A stretch of DNA of 64,000 nt from Caldithrix sp964598255 (GTDB lineage: Bacteria > Calditrichota > Calditrichia > Calditrichales > Calditrichaceae), in assembly GCA_964598255.1 (NCBI GenBank), contig CAZRBA010000136.1:72756-136755 (forward strand), written 5' to 3'. The position numbers and the translations under genes were made by a program. Below, piece by piece: positions 1 through 8,202 of the stretch; positions within the stretch are counted from its first letter, which is position 1; every line of letters begins with the position of its first letter. Under the pieces are notes generated by a model that was given only the letters and a program-made list of their open reading frames with translations, was not told the origin of the DNA and made no database searches.

Positions 1-198
1 AAATTCTGCCTTTTTTAACACAGATAAATCCAATATATTCAATATATTAGGTTTTGAAATTATTCCTAAAATCAAATAATAAAACCCGGAATATACAAGA
101 AAACCAAAACCAACCTTTTTTATGTTAACATGCGCAATGAAATACTTGCCTATTATGGCAAGTACCACAAGAAACACCAGTCCTAATACAGAAGTCAT
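1..198 (-). CDS. Membrane protein, clipped at the window edge (possible transporter)
   Basis: An open frame of 66 codons runs without a stop from an ATG at 198 to the first base of the window, so only the N-terminus is present. It starts with a strongly hydrophobic helix (about residues 4-22), a short basic loop (HVNIKKVG) and a second hydrophobic helix (about 30-46), followed by a polar stretch rich in Leu and Lys. Two early helices with a short loop suit an integral membrane transporter; the start of a cation/proton antiporter is one possibility, but too little is visible to decide. No good Shine-Dalgarno sequence precedes the ATG, and the start is uncertain. It lies downstream of the murQ terminator on the same strand, so it is probably a separate transcription unit. 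Confidence 0.5.
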   Translation of the reverse strand, partial: MTSVLGLVFLVVLAIIGKYFIAHVNIKKVGFGFLVYSGFYYLILGIISKPNILNILDLSVLKKAEF

Positions 199-280
199 AT
201 TGAATGCATTTTTAATTAAATTAAACGAACGTTGTATTTTAAGAAAACATCATATCTATCTCAAATGAGTTTTTACAATA

Positions 281-306
281 AAAAAACCCCGATTATCTCG
301 GGGTTT
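281..306 (-). terminator. Rho-independent terminator after murQ
   Basis: A perfect 9-bp inverted repeat (284-292 with 298-306, CCCCGA core, 5-base loop) is followed on the minus strand by a run of T. It sits 20 bases past the murQ stop and closes the long minus-strand origin operon. Confidence 0.85.
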
Positions 307-325
307 AAAATCCATTTGTATTTTT

Positions 326-1264
326 CTATTTTTTACGTTTATCGCGTTTGTAAGCCTGTAATGCTTTTTTCAGAAAACCATCGTTTTCATTAATATATCT
401 TTTGGCAACATCTACGGTTTCGTTTGTCTTCGCGATAAATATGGCCGTTTTTACATGCCCTTTAGCCGTTTTTAAACATTCCGCTGCGCGATCATAATCC
501 ACATTGGCGGCCATCATAATAATTCGTTTGGATCTTTCGATGAGCTTCTTGTTATTTTGTTGTAAATCTATCATCATATTTTCATAAACTTTGCCCAATT
601 TAATCATAGATACGCTGGTTAACATATTTAATACCATTTTGGTAGCTGTGCCAGCTTTCAAACGTGTAGATCCCATAATAACTTCTGGCCCCGGTACCGG
701 GCAAATTGCCACATCTACATCATATTGCAAATCTTCTCTCGGATTACAAATAACCGCGATTGTTTTTGCTCCACGCTTTCGCGCTTCTTTAATAGCCCCG
801 ACCACATAAGGTGTCCTTCTGCTGGCAGCAATACCGCAAACCACATCATTTTCATTAACTTCAAGCTCTGCCACATCTTGGGCTCCGTACTCTTCGTGAT
901 CTTCGTATCCTTCAACGGCAATCGTTAGTGCTTTGTATCCCCCCGCAATTCTGCCCACCACCATATCCGGATCAACGCCAAACGTTGGCGGGCACTCCAC
1001 AGCATCCAAAACCCCCAAACGTCCTGATGTACCCGCTCCGAAATAACACAGTCGTCCTCCTTTTTTGAAGGCTTCGGTTATAATCTCTATGGCGTTTGCA
1101 ATGTAGGGCAATTCTTTTTCTACTGCATAAGCTACTTTTTTATCTTCATTATTAAATACTCGCACTGCATCCAACGTATCCATCACATCAATTTCCATTG
1201 AATTCGGATTACGCATCTCGGTTACCAAACCCGACAATTCTTCAAATAATTTTTTTTCTTCCAT
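326..1264 (-). CDS. murQ: N-acetylmuramic acid 6-phosphate etherase MurQ
   Basis: MurQ cleaves the D-lactyl ether of MurNAc-6-phosphate to give GlcNAc-6-phosphate and lactate, in cytoplasmic peptidoglycan recycling. The 312-residue protein has the usual family length (about 300). The SIS-domain signature GAGTSGRLG lies at residues 76-84, followed by DAVECPPTFG (88-97) with the conserved catalytic-region Glu90, and VEGYED at about 117-122. These are hallmark MurQ motifs. The ATG at 1264 has a GGAG seven bases upstream, and the gene start overlaps the end of rsmG by 23 bp, implying translational coupling. It is the last gene of the operon, ahead of a strong terminator. Finding murQ directly after rsmG, where many bacteria carry parA-parB, is unusual. 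No murK, anmK or PTS partner is visible. Confidence 0.93.
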   Translation of the reverse strand: MEEKKLFEELSGLVTEMRNPNSMEIDVMDTLDAVRVFNNEDKKVAYAVEKELPYIANAIEIITEAFKKGGRLCYFGAGTSGRLGVLDAVECPPTFGVDPDMVVGRIAGGYKALTIAVEGYEDHEEYGAQDVAELEVNENDVVCGIAASRRTPYVVGAIKEARKRGAKTIAVICNPREDLQYDVDVAICPVPGPEVIMGSTRLKAGTATKMVLNMLTSVSMIKLGKVYENMMIDLQQNNKKLIERSKRIIMMAANVDYDRAAECLKTAKGHVKTAIFIAKTNETVDVAKRYINENDGFLKKALQAYKRDKRKK

Positions 1265-1916
1265 GTAAAAACTCCATACTTACTAAACACTTTTCTTTCA
1301 AATATTCTGAAAAATCATAAAAATCGTTTTTTTGAACATTCATTTTAACCGACTCTTTAAATACATCCGGAATATCTTCATCAAGATTACACGGTTTCAT
1401 TGTTACCAATACTGCTTTTTTCTCTTGTAAGAACGAGCCCGTTAACTCTAACAAATTTTTTATCGAAGCCACCGCACGCGCCGTTATTAAATCTATTTTC
1501 AATGTATGTTTACCCTGCCATAATTCAAACCGCTCATTTACCACCTTAAATTCCAATTCTAATTCTTTTTTTACCTTTTGTAAAAAAAGTGTTTTTTTAC
1601 GAGACGAATCCAGCAACCAAAACCTATTTGCCGGTAATGCTATTGACATAACCACCCCAGGCAACCCCGCACCTGTACCCAAATCCAAAATATTCAATCT
1701 GTCTTCCCCACCGTAATGCAACACATAATCAACAAAAACAAATGCGGGTAAAATATGACGCTCTACTATATGCGTAACATCTCCTTTGGACACCAAATGA
1801 ATTTTTTGATTCCACCTGACAAGTAATTCCACATAAGCATCAAGCCGAACTTTTTGGTCTTGATTTAAAAAAATACCCCTTTCTTTCAAAAACAACACAA
1901 TATCATCAATAGTCAT
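1242..1916 (-). CDS. rsmG: 16S rRNA (guanine527-N7)-methyltransferase RsmG (GidB)
   Basis: RsmG methylates N7 of G527 in 16S rRNA using S-adenosylmethionine. The 224-residue protein carries the class I methyltransferase glycine motif LDLGTGAGLPG at residues 77-87, preceded by the HLVS segment (about 40-43) and followed by the ITARAVAS segment typical of RsmG. Length matches the family (about 200-240). It is the classical partner of mnmG (gidA) and lies 24 bp downstream of it, with a parS-like site in the gap. Its 3' end overlaps murQ by 23 bp. Confidence 0.95.
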   Translation of the reverse strand: MTIDDIVLFLKERGIFLNQDQKVRLDAYVELLVRWNQKIHLVSKGDVTHIVERHILPAFVFVDYVLHYGGEDRLNILDLGTGAGLPGVVMSIALPANRFWLLDSSRKKTLFLQKVKKELELEFKVVNERFELWQGKHTLKIDLITARAVASIKNLLELTGSFLQEKKAVLVTMKPCNLDEDIPDVFKESVKMNVQKNDFYDFSEYLKEKCLVSMEFLHGRKKII

Positions 1917-1924
1917 AACCAGCG

Positions 1925-1940
1925 TGTTCCACGTGAAACT
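1925..1940. promoter_or_regulatory. parS-like centromere site, copy 2 (between mnmG and rsmG)
   Basis: The 16-mer TGTTCCACGTGAAACT differs at one base (the last) from the published Bacillus parS consensus TGTTNCACGTGAAACA. It lies in the 24-bp gap between the mnmG stop and the rsmG start, and directly abuts the mnmG stop codon. ParB binds such sites near the origin to organise segregation. Confidence 0.8.
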
Positions 1941-3794
1941 TTAAATCATCTTCATTTTTTCAAGATAAATCATTAACACTGTTAAATCGGCGGGTTTAAC
2001 ACCGGAAATACGTGCGGCCTGTCCTAAATTAAGCGGCTTTATGGTTGATAATTTTTCACGTGATTCTGCTGAAAGCGCTTCAATTTTTGTATAATCAAAG
2101 TTGTCCGGTATTTTTTTATTTTCCAACTGGCGAAATTTTAATACCTGCTGCCTTTGACGCTCAACATAACCTTGATATTTAATGTTATATTCTACTTCAT
2201 TTATCGATGAAATCCGATAGAAATTGTCTGAAAAAAGTGGTAACAAGTTTTTTAATTTTATTTCTGGTCGTTTAAGCAAATCCGCTGCGGCTTGCACGCG
2301 CTTTAACTCTTTAGAAACCCCCTTAAACTTAATATTAAAATCTTCAGGAATTATTTTTGCAGACTTAACCTTTTGCTCTAGGTCTTTTATTTCTTTTTTC
2401 TTTTGGATGAATTTTTCATAGGTTTTTTCGTCTACCAATCCCAAACGCCACCCTTTTTCCATTAATCGCAAATCGGCATTATCATGGCGCAGAATTAAAC
2501 GAAATTCTGCACTGGAAGTAAACATTCTATATGGTTCCGTATGTATTTTACTGATCAGATCATCAACCAAGACCCCTACATATGCATCTGCCCGATCCAA
2601 AACAAATGGGGGTTTTTGCAAGAGTTTTTGTGCAGCATTTATTCCGGCAACTATTCCCTGCGCCGCTGCTTCTTCATAACCAGATGTACCATTGATTTGA
2701 CCGGCAAAAAACAAATTTTCTACTTCTTTTGTTTCCAGTGTATTTTTTAATTGATGAGGCGGAAAAAAATCGTACTCCACCGCATAACCAAGACGAACAA
2801 TACGAGCATTTTCCAAACCGTTAATTGTCCGTATTGCCTTCTCCTGCGTATCAATGGGTAAACTTGTCGAAAATCCGTTTACATAAACTTCGTCGGAAGT
2901 ATATCCTTCGGGTTCTAAAAAAATTTGATGTTTGTTTTTTTCGGCAAACCGAAAAATTTTATCTTCGATAGATGGGCAATATCTCGGTCCGGCTCCGTGT
3001 ATCATTCCCGTAAAAAGAGGAGATCGGGCAAAACCGGATCTTAGAATTTCATGGGTTTTTTCATTGGTATGGGTTATATAACAATTAATTTGGGGTTGTT
3101 CTATTTTTTCTGTTGAAAAAGAAAAAGGAACAGGATTTTCATCCGGCTTTTGCACAATTAATTTTTCATAATTAATGGACTTTCGATAAACGCGAGGCGG
3201 GGTACCAGTTTTAAGACGCCCTGCTTCGAAACCATAGGAAACCAAAGATTCTGTTAAACCTATTGCCGGAAGTTCTCCGGCTCTGCCGGCTGCCAATTTA
3301 TTTAATCCGATATAGATCACTCCATTTAAAAAGGTACCGGCGGTTATAATAGCCGCATTTGTACGTATCTTACCAAGGTTTTTTAAAATTACATGAGTTA
3401 TACGACCATTGTTAATTTTAACCCCGACAGCCATATCTTCGATAATTGTTAAATTATCTGTCGCATTTAAAAATTTTTGTGCTGTTTTCGCATACCCCAG
3501 ACGGTCGGCCTGAGCTCTTGGTGATTGAACAGCCGGACCTTTTGACGTATTGAGCATTTTAAAATGAATACCTGCTTTATCGATTATTTTGCCCATCAAG
3601 CCGCCAAGAGCATCTATTTCGCGCACCAACTGCCCCTTGGCCAACCCACCAATAGCAGGATTACATGACATCAAACCTATTTTTCGTTTATCCAGAGTGA
3701 TCAATGCTGTATTAAGGCCTAACTTAGCCGATACATACGAGGCCTCTATTCCAGCATGCCCTCCTCCAACTACAATCACATCAAATTTTTTCAT
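1941..3794 (-). CDS. mnmG: tRNA uridine-5-carboxymethylaminomethyl modification enzyme MnmG (GidA)
   Basis: MnmG is the FAD/NADH-dependent partner of MnmE that installs the (carboxymethyl)aminomethyl group on U34 of certain tRNAs. The 617-residue length is normal. The Rossmann FAD motif VGGGHAGIEAS is at residues 9-19, followed by the family signature around CNPAIGGLAKGQLVREID, then GLKTGTPPR-type (RLKTGTPPRV) and AGQINGTSGYEEAAAQG motifs. The helical C-terminus (IEALSAESREKL, RISGVKPADL) is also present. It lies 31 bp downstream of mnmE, and parS-like sites occupy the gaps on both sides. I see no defect. Confidence 0.97.
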   Translation of the reverse strand: MKKFDVIVVGGGHAGIEASYVSAKLGLNTALITLDKRKIGLMSCNPAIGGLAKGQLVREIDALGGLMGKIIDKAGIHFKMLNTSKGPAVQSPRAQADRLGYAKTAQKFLNATDNLTIIEDMAVGVKINNGRITHVILKNLGKIRTNAAIITAGTFLNGVIYIGLNKLAAGRAGELPAIGLTESLVSYGFEAGRLKTGTPPRVYRKSINYEKLIVQKPDENPVPFSFSTEKIEQPQINCYITHTNEKTHEILRSGFARSPLFTGMIHGAGPRYCPSIEDKIFRFAEKNKHQIFLEPEGYTSDEVYVNGFSTSLPIDTQEKAIRTINGLENARIVRLGYAVEYDFFPPHQLKNTLETKEVENLFFAGQINGTSGYEEAAAQGIVAGINAAQKLLQKPPFVLDRADAYVGVLVDDLISKIHTEPYRMFTSSAEFRLILRHDNADLRLMEKGWRLGLVDEKTYEKFIQKKKEIKDLEQKVKSAKIIPEDFNIKFKGVSKELKRVQAAADLLKRPEIKLKNLLPLFSDNFYRISSINEVEYNIKYQGYVERQRQQVLKFRQLENKKIPDNFDYTKIEALSAESREKLSTIKPLNLGQAARISGVKPADLTVLMIYLEKMKMI

Positions 3795-3802
3795 AGTCTC
3801 AT

Positions 3803-3818
3803 TGTTTCACGTGAAACA
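3803..3818. promoter_or_regulatory. parS centromere site, copy 1 (between mnmE and mnmG)
   Basis: A perfect 16-bp palindrome TGTTTCACGTGAAACA, identical to the widely conserved bacterial parS consensus. It lies in the 31-bp gap between mnmE and mnmG, about 4.2 kb from the putative origin. Exact matches are very unlikely by chance in 64 kb. Confidence 0.92.
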
Positions 3819-3825
3819 AACTTTA

Positions 3826-5190
3826 TTACTTTCCTATACAAAATTGTGAAAAGATATTATTTAAAATATCTTCGTTGGTTATTTCACCTGTTAATTCGGA
3901 CAAAATGTCGATAATTTGGCGTAGCTCCATCGAAACAAATTCATATCCTAAATGGCTTTTCAAAACTTTTTTGGCTTTAGTTATAGTCTCTTTTATCTCT
4001 TTTAACTTTTTATACTGACGCTCATTATTCAAAAAAAGTTCATTGCTTTCATTATAATGTATTTTTTTGATGATCGTATCTTTTATTTTTTGAATATTGA
4101 TGTTTTTCTTGGCAGAAATGTAAATCCACTTATTGTTGTCAAATCGGTTTTCTTTTTTAATACCCAAATCGTATTTGTTTCCGATAAAAATAATTTTTTC
4201 TTCATATTTTTTTGCGATCTTTAATATATAATTATCTTCTTTGCTAAAATAATTTGAAATATCAAATACCATTAAAATGATATCCGCTTTTTTGTAAAGT
4301 TTCTTTGCGCGTCTAACACCCTCTTGTTCTATTTTATCTCCTGAAGTACGGATACCTGCTGTGTCTAAAAATTTAATCAAAATATTATTAAAATATATTT
4401 CATCATGAACGATATCGCGAGTAGTGCCGGGAATTTCGGAAACCATTACACGGTCTTTTTTTAATAATGCATTCATTAAGCTGGACTTTCCCACATTCGG
4501 TTTACCGGTAATCAAAACTGTAATACCTTGTTGCAACAAACGCCCCTGTTGATAGCTTTTTAATAAAACGGTAATTTTCTCTTCCGTTTTTTGTAAAATA
4601 TTAAGTATTTCTTTTTCATCGATGACTTCAATATCTTCTTCTGCAAAATCAAGATTTAATTCCAATAAGGACAAACTATTGATAATATTTTTTCTTAATT
4701 CTTTTAATTCTTCCGATAATTTTCCGTCTAACTGATTCAAGGCGTTTTGCAATGCCTGATCCGATTTGGCTGCAATTAAAGCAGCTACGGATTCTGCCTG
4801 AACCAAATCTATCTTTCCGTTCAAAAAGGCGCGTTTTGTAAATTCACCTGGTTCTGCCAAACGACAACCTTGTCTTATAAATAATTCAATGATTTTTTCA
4901 GTAATTAAAATATTACCATGACAGCTTATTTCAACAACATCTTCTCCTGTGTAAGAATGCGGTTTTTTGTACAAAAAAACAACGACATCATCCAGATGTT
5001 TGTTTTGTTCATTGACTAACTGACCGAAAAAAAAACGATTCCCTGGACTTTTCGATATATCTTTTGAAAAAAAACGATTGGACAAAGGGATAGCATTCAT
5101 ACCGCTTATGCGAATTACATGAACACTACCCCCGTTCAAAGAGGTTATCGGAGCAATTATCGTGTCTTTATTTAATAAATCACCTCTCAT
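3826..5190 (-). CDS. mnmE: tRNA modification GTPase MnmE (TrmE)
   Basis: MnmE works with MnmG in tRNA wobble-uridine modification and hydrolyses GTP in a K+-dependent way. The 454 residues show the N-terminal tetrahydrofolate-binding domain (EPGEFTKRAFLNGKIDL at 113-129), the G-domain P-loop GKPNVGKS at 229-236, DTAGIR (G3), NKYD (G4), and the C-terminal CIGK, matching the CxGK motif that all functional MnmE share. Length is standard. It sits between yidC (23 bp upstream) and mnmG in the typical origin cluster. The start at 5190 is the annotated choice; an internal start a few codons later cannot be excluded because no clear Shine-Dalgarno separates them. Confidence 0.96.
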   Translation of the reverse strand: MRGDLLNKDTIIAPITSLNGGSVHVIRISGMNAIPLSNRFFSKDISKSPGNRFFFGQLVNEQNKHLDDVVVFLYKKPHSYTGEDVVEISCHGNILITEKIIELFIRQGCRLAEPGEFTKRAFLNGKIDLVQAESVAALIAAKSDQALQNALNQLDGKLSEELKELRKNIINSLSLLELNLDFAEEDIEVIDEKEILNILQKTEEKITVLLKSYQQGRLLQQGITVLITGKPNVGKSSLMNALLKKDRVMVSEIPGTTRDIVHDEIYFNNILIKFLDTAGIRTSGDKIEQEGVRRAKKLYKKADIILMVFDISNYFSKEDNYILKIAKKYEEKIIFIGNKYDLGIKKENRFDNNKWIYISAKKNINIQKIKDTIIKKIHYNESNELFLNNERQYKKLKEIKETITKAKKVLKSHLGYEFVSMELRQIIDILSELTGEITNEDILNNIFSQFCIGK

Positions 5191-5213
5191 CGATTCCCCG
5201 TTTAAGGTGATCT

Positions 5214-7013
5214 TTATTTTCTCTTTTTCGTTTTTTTGGAAGCGGTAACAGGAACAACTTCTTTATCTCCAAGCCCCCGATTAATGTAAAGCTGCTGAAT
5301 TATGGTTAAAATATTAAACATGGTATAGTATAAATTCAAACCGGATGATAATTGATTAAAAATCAACAGCATAAAAATGGGCATAATATAAATCATGGCC
5401 TTTTGTTTGGGATCTTGCGTAGTCATCTTCGATTGGAAAATCATTGTAATGGCCATTAATACCGGTAAAATATTAAATTCATTTCCGTAAAACGGTAATG
5501 AAAAAGGAAGATGGAATAATCCTTCCGGGCGGCTTAAATCATTAATCCACCCAGGAATGAATACAGCTCCTCTTAACTGAATGGTAGATCGAAACACAAC
5601 ATAAAGAGCAAAAAGCAAAGGCATTTGCAATAGCATCGGTAAACAGCCGCCCATGGGATTAACACCATATTCTTTATATAATTTCATCATCTCTTTGTTT
5701 AAGCGTTGCGGATCATCTTTGTATTTTGCTCTTAATTCTGTCATTAGCGGCTGAATTTTTTGCATTTCTCGCATTGACTCGTAACTTTTTTTAGTCAATG
5801 GATATAGAACAAGTTTTATTAAAATGGAAAATAAAATAATTACAATCCCGTAATTAGGAATAAACTTGTTAAAAAACATTAAAATATAAAGAACCGGTAT
5901 ACTGAAAAAACGTAAACTTCTTTCGTACCAACCATTATTTAAAACAAGTTTTTGTAAATCATTTCCATATTTTTTAAGCTGAAAATAATCCAATGGCCCC
6001 AAATAATATCGGAATGTATTATTCCCCTTTTGATTGTAACGCACATTGAATGTGACATCATACAAGCCGTGTACGATGTCTTTGATTTTTATGCCTTTTC
6101 CGCCTAAAATAACCCCGTCAATAATGTTGGATTTATCTTCATTAATTACTCCTGTTAAAAAATACTTGGTTTTAACAGCTAACCATGAAGCCGACCCCGT
6201 TAAATTTAAAGGCTTTTGTGTTCCTTCTTTTTCTATTTTATAATCTTCCAAATCTTCTGCCATATAAACATAGGCTTTCGAATAGCTATTATCTTCTCTC
6301 AAAGATGCTTCGGTTAAGGGCATTCCATTTTTCCAACCAATCTGGAACTGGTTGTTTAATAAAATCTTGTCAGGATTCTCAAATGAAACTTGCACATCAA
6401 AATGATAGCGATCTCCGTAAAATGTAATTTTTTTACTAACTTTTGAACCCTGAAAATAAAAATAAAAATTTAGGGTATAACTCTGCCCTTTAGGGATTAT
6501 TGTTTTGGAATCGGAATTATCCGTTTTATATAAAATATCTTTAGTGTCTATGGTCTGTCCGGAGCGGCTAATAAACGCAAAATATTCATTATTTTTAAAT
6601 TGATCTTTAATAAAATTGACATAAGAAGAATCATAGGTTTCAAACTTTTTTAAGGTAAATTCCTTTAATGTCCCTCCCCCTTTATTAGATACAACCGCAT
6701 GAATTATATCTGTATCAATAATAAAATCTTTTTCGTTTTCCGCTTGTTGAATTTGATCAATAGGAAGCTTAGAAACGTTTTCGTTTTCACTTTTTTGCAC
6801 TATCGGAACTTGTGTAGTTTTTTCTTCTTTACTTTCAGTAGGTTGCTTTTTAGCCACCTTTGCTTTCTTTGTCTGTATTACGGAATCTTTTTTAACTACA
6901 CTATTGGCAACTTTCTTAGCTGGAGGCGGCGGAGAAATCATCTGTTGATAATAAGGCCATAAAATGATTATAACACCAATTAATATCAATGCAATGATTG
7001 ATTTTCTATCCAT
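5214..7013 (-). CDS. yidC: Membrane protein insertase YidC
   Basis: YidC inserts and folds inner-membrane proteins, alone or with SecYEG. The 599-residue protein has the Gram-negative layout: an N-terminal signal-anchor (residues about 5-24), a Lys/Pro-rich linker, a large periplasmic beta domain (about 90-340), then the conserved five-helix core from about 365, containing NYGIVIILFSILIK, MGGCLPMLLQMPL and the NLYYTMFNI segment. The C-terminus is strongly basic, as expected for ribosome contact. Long periplasmic domains are typical of Proteobacteria and Bacteroidota and argue against a Gram-positive host. It lies 21 bp downstream of yidD. Confidence 0.96.
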   Translation of the reverse strand: MDRKSIIALILIGVIIILWPYYQQMISPPPPAKKVANSVVKKDSVIQTKKAKVAKKQPTESKEEKTTQVPIVQKSENENVSKLPIDQIQQAENEKDFIIDTDIIHAVVSNKGGGTLKEFTLKKFETYDSSYVNFIKDQFKNNEYFAFISRSGQTIDTKDILYKTDNSDSKTIIPKGQSYTLNFYFYFQGSKVSKKITFYGDRYHFDVQVSFENPDKILLNNQFQIGWKNGMPLTEASLREDNSYSKAYVYMAEDLEDYKIEKEGTQKPLNLTGSASWLAVKTKYFLTGVINEDKSNIIDGVILGGKGIKIKDIVHGLYDVTFNVRYNQKGNNTFRYYLGPLDYFQLKKYGNDLQKLVLNNGWYERSLRFFSIPVLYILMFFNKFIPNYGIVIILFSILIKLVLYPLTKKSYESMREMQKIQPLMTELRAKYKDDPQRLNKEMMKLYKEYGVNPMGGCLPMLLQMPLLFALYVVFRSTIQLRGAVFIPGWINDLSRPEGLFHLPFSLPFYGNEFNILPVLMAITMIFQSKMTTQDPKQKAMIYIMPIFMLLIFNQLSSGLNLYYTMFNILTIIQQLYINRGLGDKEVVPVTASKKTKKRK

Positions 7014-7034
7014 ACTATTTACTACCTTCCAATG

Positions 7035-7244
7035 TTATTTAACGGGGTCATATCCGCCTGGATGATACGGATGACATTTACTAATGCGCACAATCGAATA
7101 CCATCCACCTTTAACAACACCATGCTTTTTAATCGATTCATAGGCATATTCCGAACAGGTGGGATAAAAGCGGCATGTCGGTGGTTTTAAAGGTGAAATG
7201 AATTTTCTATAAAACTGAATCATCAGTAAAAGCAGTTTTTTCAT
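7035..7244 (-). CDS. yidD: Membrane protein insertion efficiency factor YidD
   Basis: A 69-residue YidD protein with the family signature: YRKFISPLKPPTCRFYPTCSEYA, then HG-VKG--YSIVRISKCHPYHPGGYDPV. The conserved Cys and Pro pattern and the size (about 70-85 usual) fit well. YidD is thought to help YidC insertion at the membrane. Its start overlaps the end of rnpA by 38 bp, the same compact order (rpmH-rnpA-yidD-yidC) seen in many bacteria. Confidence 0.94.
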   Translation of the reverse strand: MKKLLLLMIQFYRKFISPLKPPTCRFYPTCSEYAYESIKKHGVVKGGWYSIVRISKCHPYHPGGYDPVK

Positions 7245-7581
7245 TTCTCCATACCTTAAATAATTCTTCTTTCAAATTTTTATAGGTAAACGGCATTTTG
7301 GATAAAAATAAAAATATCACTCTGTTGTAGGGGCTAAACAGAGTGATATTCCTTACAACAAAATTTCTGGCAATTCGCTTAATATAGTTTCTTCGTACTG
7401 CATTGCCACAGTTTTTTTTTACTAAAACAGCAAATTTTAATTTTTCTTTAACATCGGAATCTTTGTCAAGAAAAACAATGCCATACGTAAAATAAATTTT
7501 TTTACTTTTATCCAAAGTATTTTTTATTTCTTTGGAATTTGTAATGGTTTTTATATTAAGCCGTTTTGATATATTCATCAC
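7207..7581 (-). CDS. rnpA: Ribonuclease P protein component RnpA
   Basis: RnpA is the protein subunit that assists the RNase P ribozyme in tRNA 5' maturation. The 124-residue sequence has the short basic fold with the RNR-type signature as AVRRNYIKRIARN (about residues 60-72) preceded by KFAVLVKKNCGNAV, typical of RnpA despite low overall conservation. The first codon is GTG at 7581, with ATG immediately after at 7578; either may be used. It overlaps rpmH upstream and yidD downstream, so the three are tightly coupled. Confidence 0.9.
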   Translation of the reverse strand: MMNISKRLNIKTITNSKEIKNTLDKSKKIYFTYGIVFLDKDSDVKEKLKFAVLVKKNCGNAVRRNYIKRIARNFVVRNITLFSPYNRVIFLFLSKMPFTYKNLKEELFKVWRNEKTAFTDDSVL

Positions 7582-7714
7582 TAACGGTTAACCTTTTTCT
7601 TCCTTTTTTTCTTCTTCTTGCAAGAACAAGGCGACCGGCATGCGATTTCATACGACTGCGAAATCCGTGTTTGTTCCGTCGTTTACGATTGCTGGGTTGA
7701 AAAGTTCGTTTCAT
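7556..7714 (-). CDS. rpmH: Large ribosomal subunit protein bL34
   Basis: Translating the minus strand from ATG at 7714 gives a 52-residue, Arg/Lys-rich protein beginning MKRTFQPSNRKRRNKHGFRS and ending in RKRLTVSDEYIKTA, which is a clear L34. An excellent AAGGAGG lies ten bases before the ATG. The C-terminal extension beyond the 44-residue minimal L34 (RLTVSDE-) is a form known from Bacteroidota-Chlorobiota relatives and here reaches 26 bp into rnpA. It is the first gene of the leftward operon, starting at the edge of the putative origin. Confidence 0.95.
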   Translation of the reverse strand: MKRTFQPSNRKRRNKHGFRSRMKSHAGRLVLARRRKKGRKRLTVSDEYIKTA

Positions 7715-8202
7715 ATTAAAAAACCTCCTTAGATATTTTTCAATTTTTAAAACTTTTAATTTATTTATTCCATTAGGGTAAAAGCAAATTTTAATAAAAA
7801 AATTTTACGCTTTTTTGGGCATTGTGGAAAACAATCCGTTATTAGCTATTTAATTACTTAATTTTAAAAAGATTATTTGTTATTTCCTTTTGTTGAAAAA
7901 AATGTTGAAAACTTCTTAATTTACATCCTAAAATAAACATTCAATTTTTTCTTTGTTTTTTTGCTCATTTTTAAAAGTTCTTTTATGGATAACTCGATCT
8001 TTTTAGTTTATTGTTTTCAGGAAAATTAAGACACTTTTGCACATATCCACATAGCCTACTACAACTATGTTTAATATTTAATAATATTATTAAGTTAAGA
8101 ATAATAAAAATAAAATGAGGTTTGTTTGGATTTAAAATGTCTTACCTTGCTATATATGTTCTATTTATGTAAATTTTATATTTATAAAATTTTGGAGGTA
8201 TA
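7715..8202. other. Probable chromosomal origin (oriC), gene-free and AT-rich
   Basis: This 488-bp gap separates the leftward rpmH operon from the rightward dnaN-recF-gyrBA genes and contains no ORF of note. It is extremely AT-rich. Degenerate DnaA boxes, each one mismatch from TTATCCACA, occur at 7823-7831 (reverse, TTTTCCACA), 7984-7992 (reverse, TTATCCATA) and 8043-8051 (ATATCCACA). TGTTGAAAA is directly repeated at 7891-7899 and 7903-7911. The flanking gene set (rpmH, rnpA, yidC, mnmE, mnmG, rsmG, dnaN, recF, gyrB, gyrA) and nearby parS sites are the classic origin environment. The absence of dnaA is the odd point. The DnaA-box evidence alone is modest. Confidence 0.65.
8126..8156 (+). promoter_or_regulatory. 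Candidate dnaN promoter
   Basis: An extended -10 element (TGC followed by TATATA, 8148-8156) with a weak TTGGAT (8126-8131) lies about 50 bp upstream of dnaN. The 19-bp spacing is long, so the -35 assignment is tentative. Confidence 0.35.

Noticed and set aside
2054..2069. TTTTTCACGTGATTCT, a possible third parS
   Set aside because: Four mismatches to the parS consensus and inside the mnmG coding sequence; only the CACGTG core fits.
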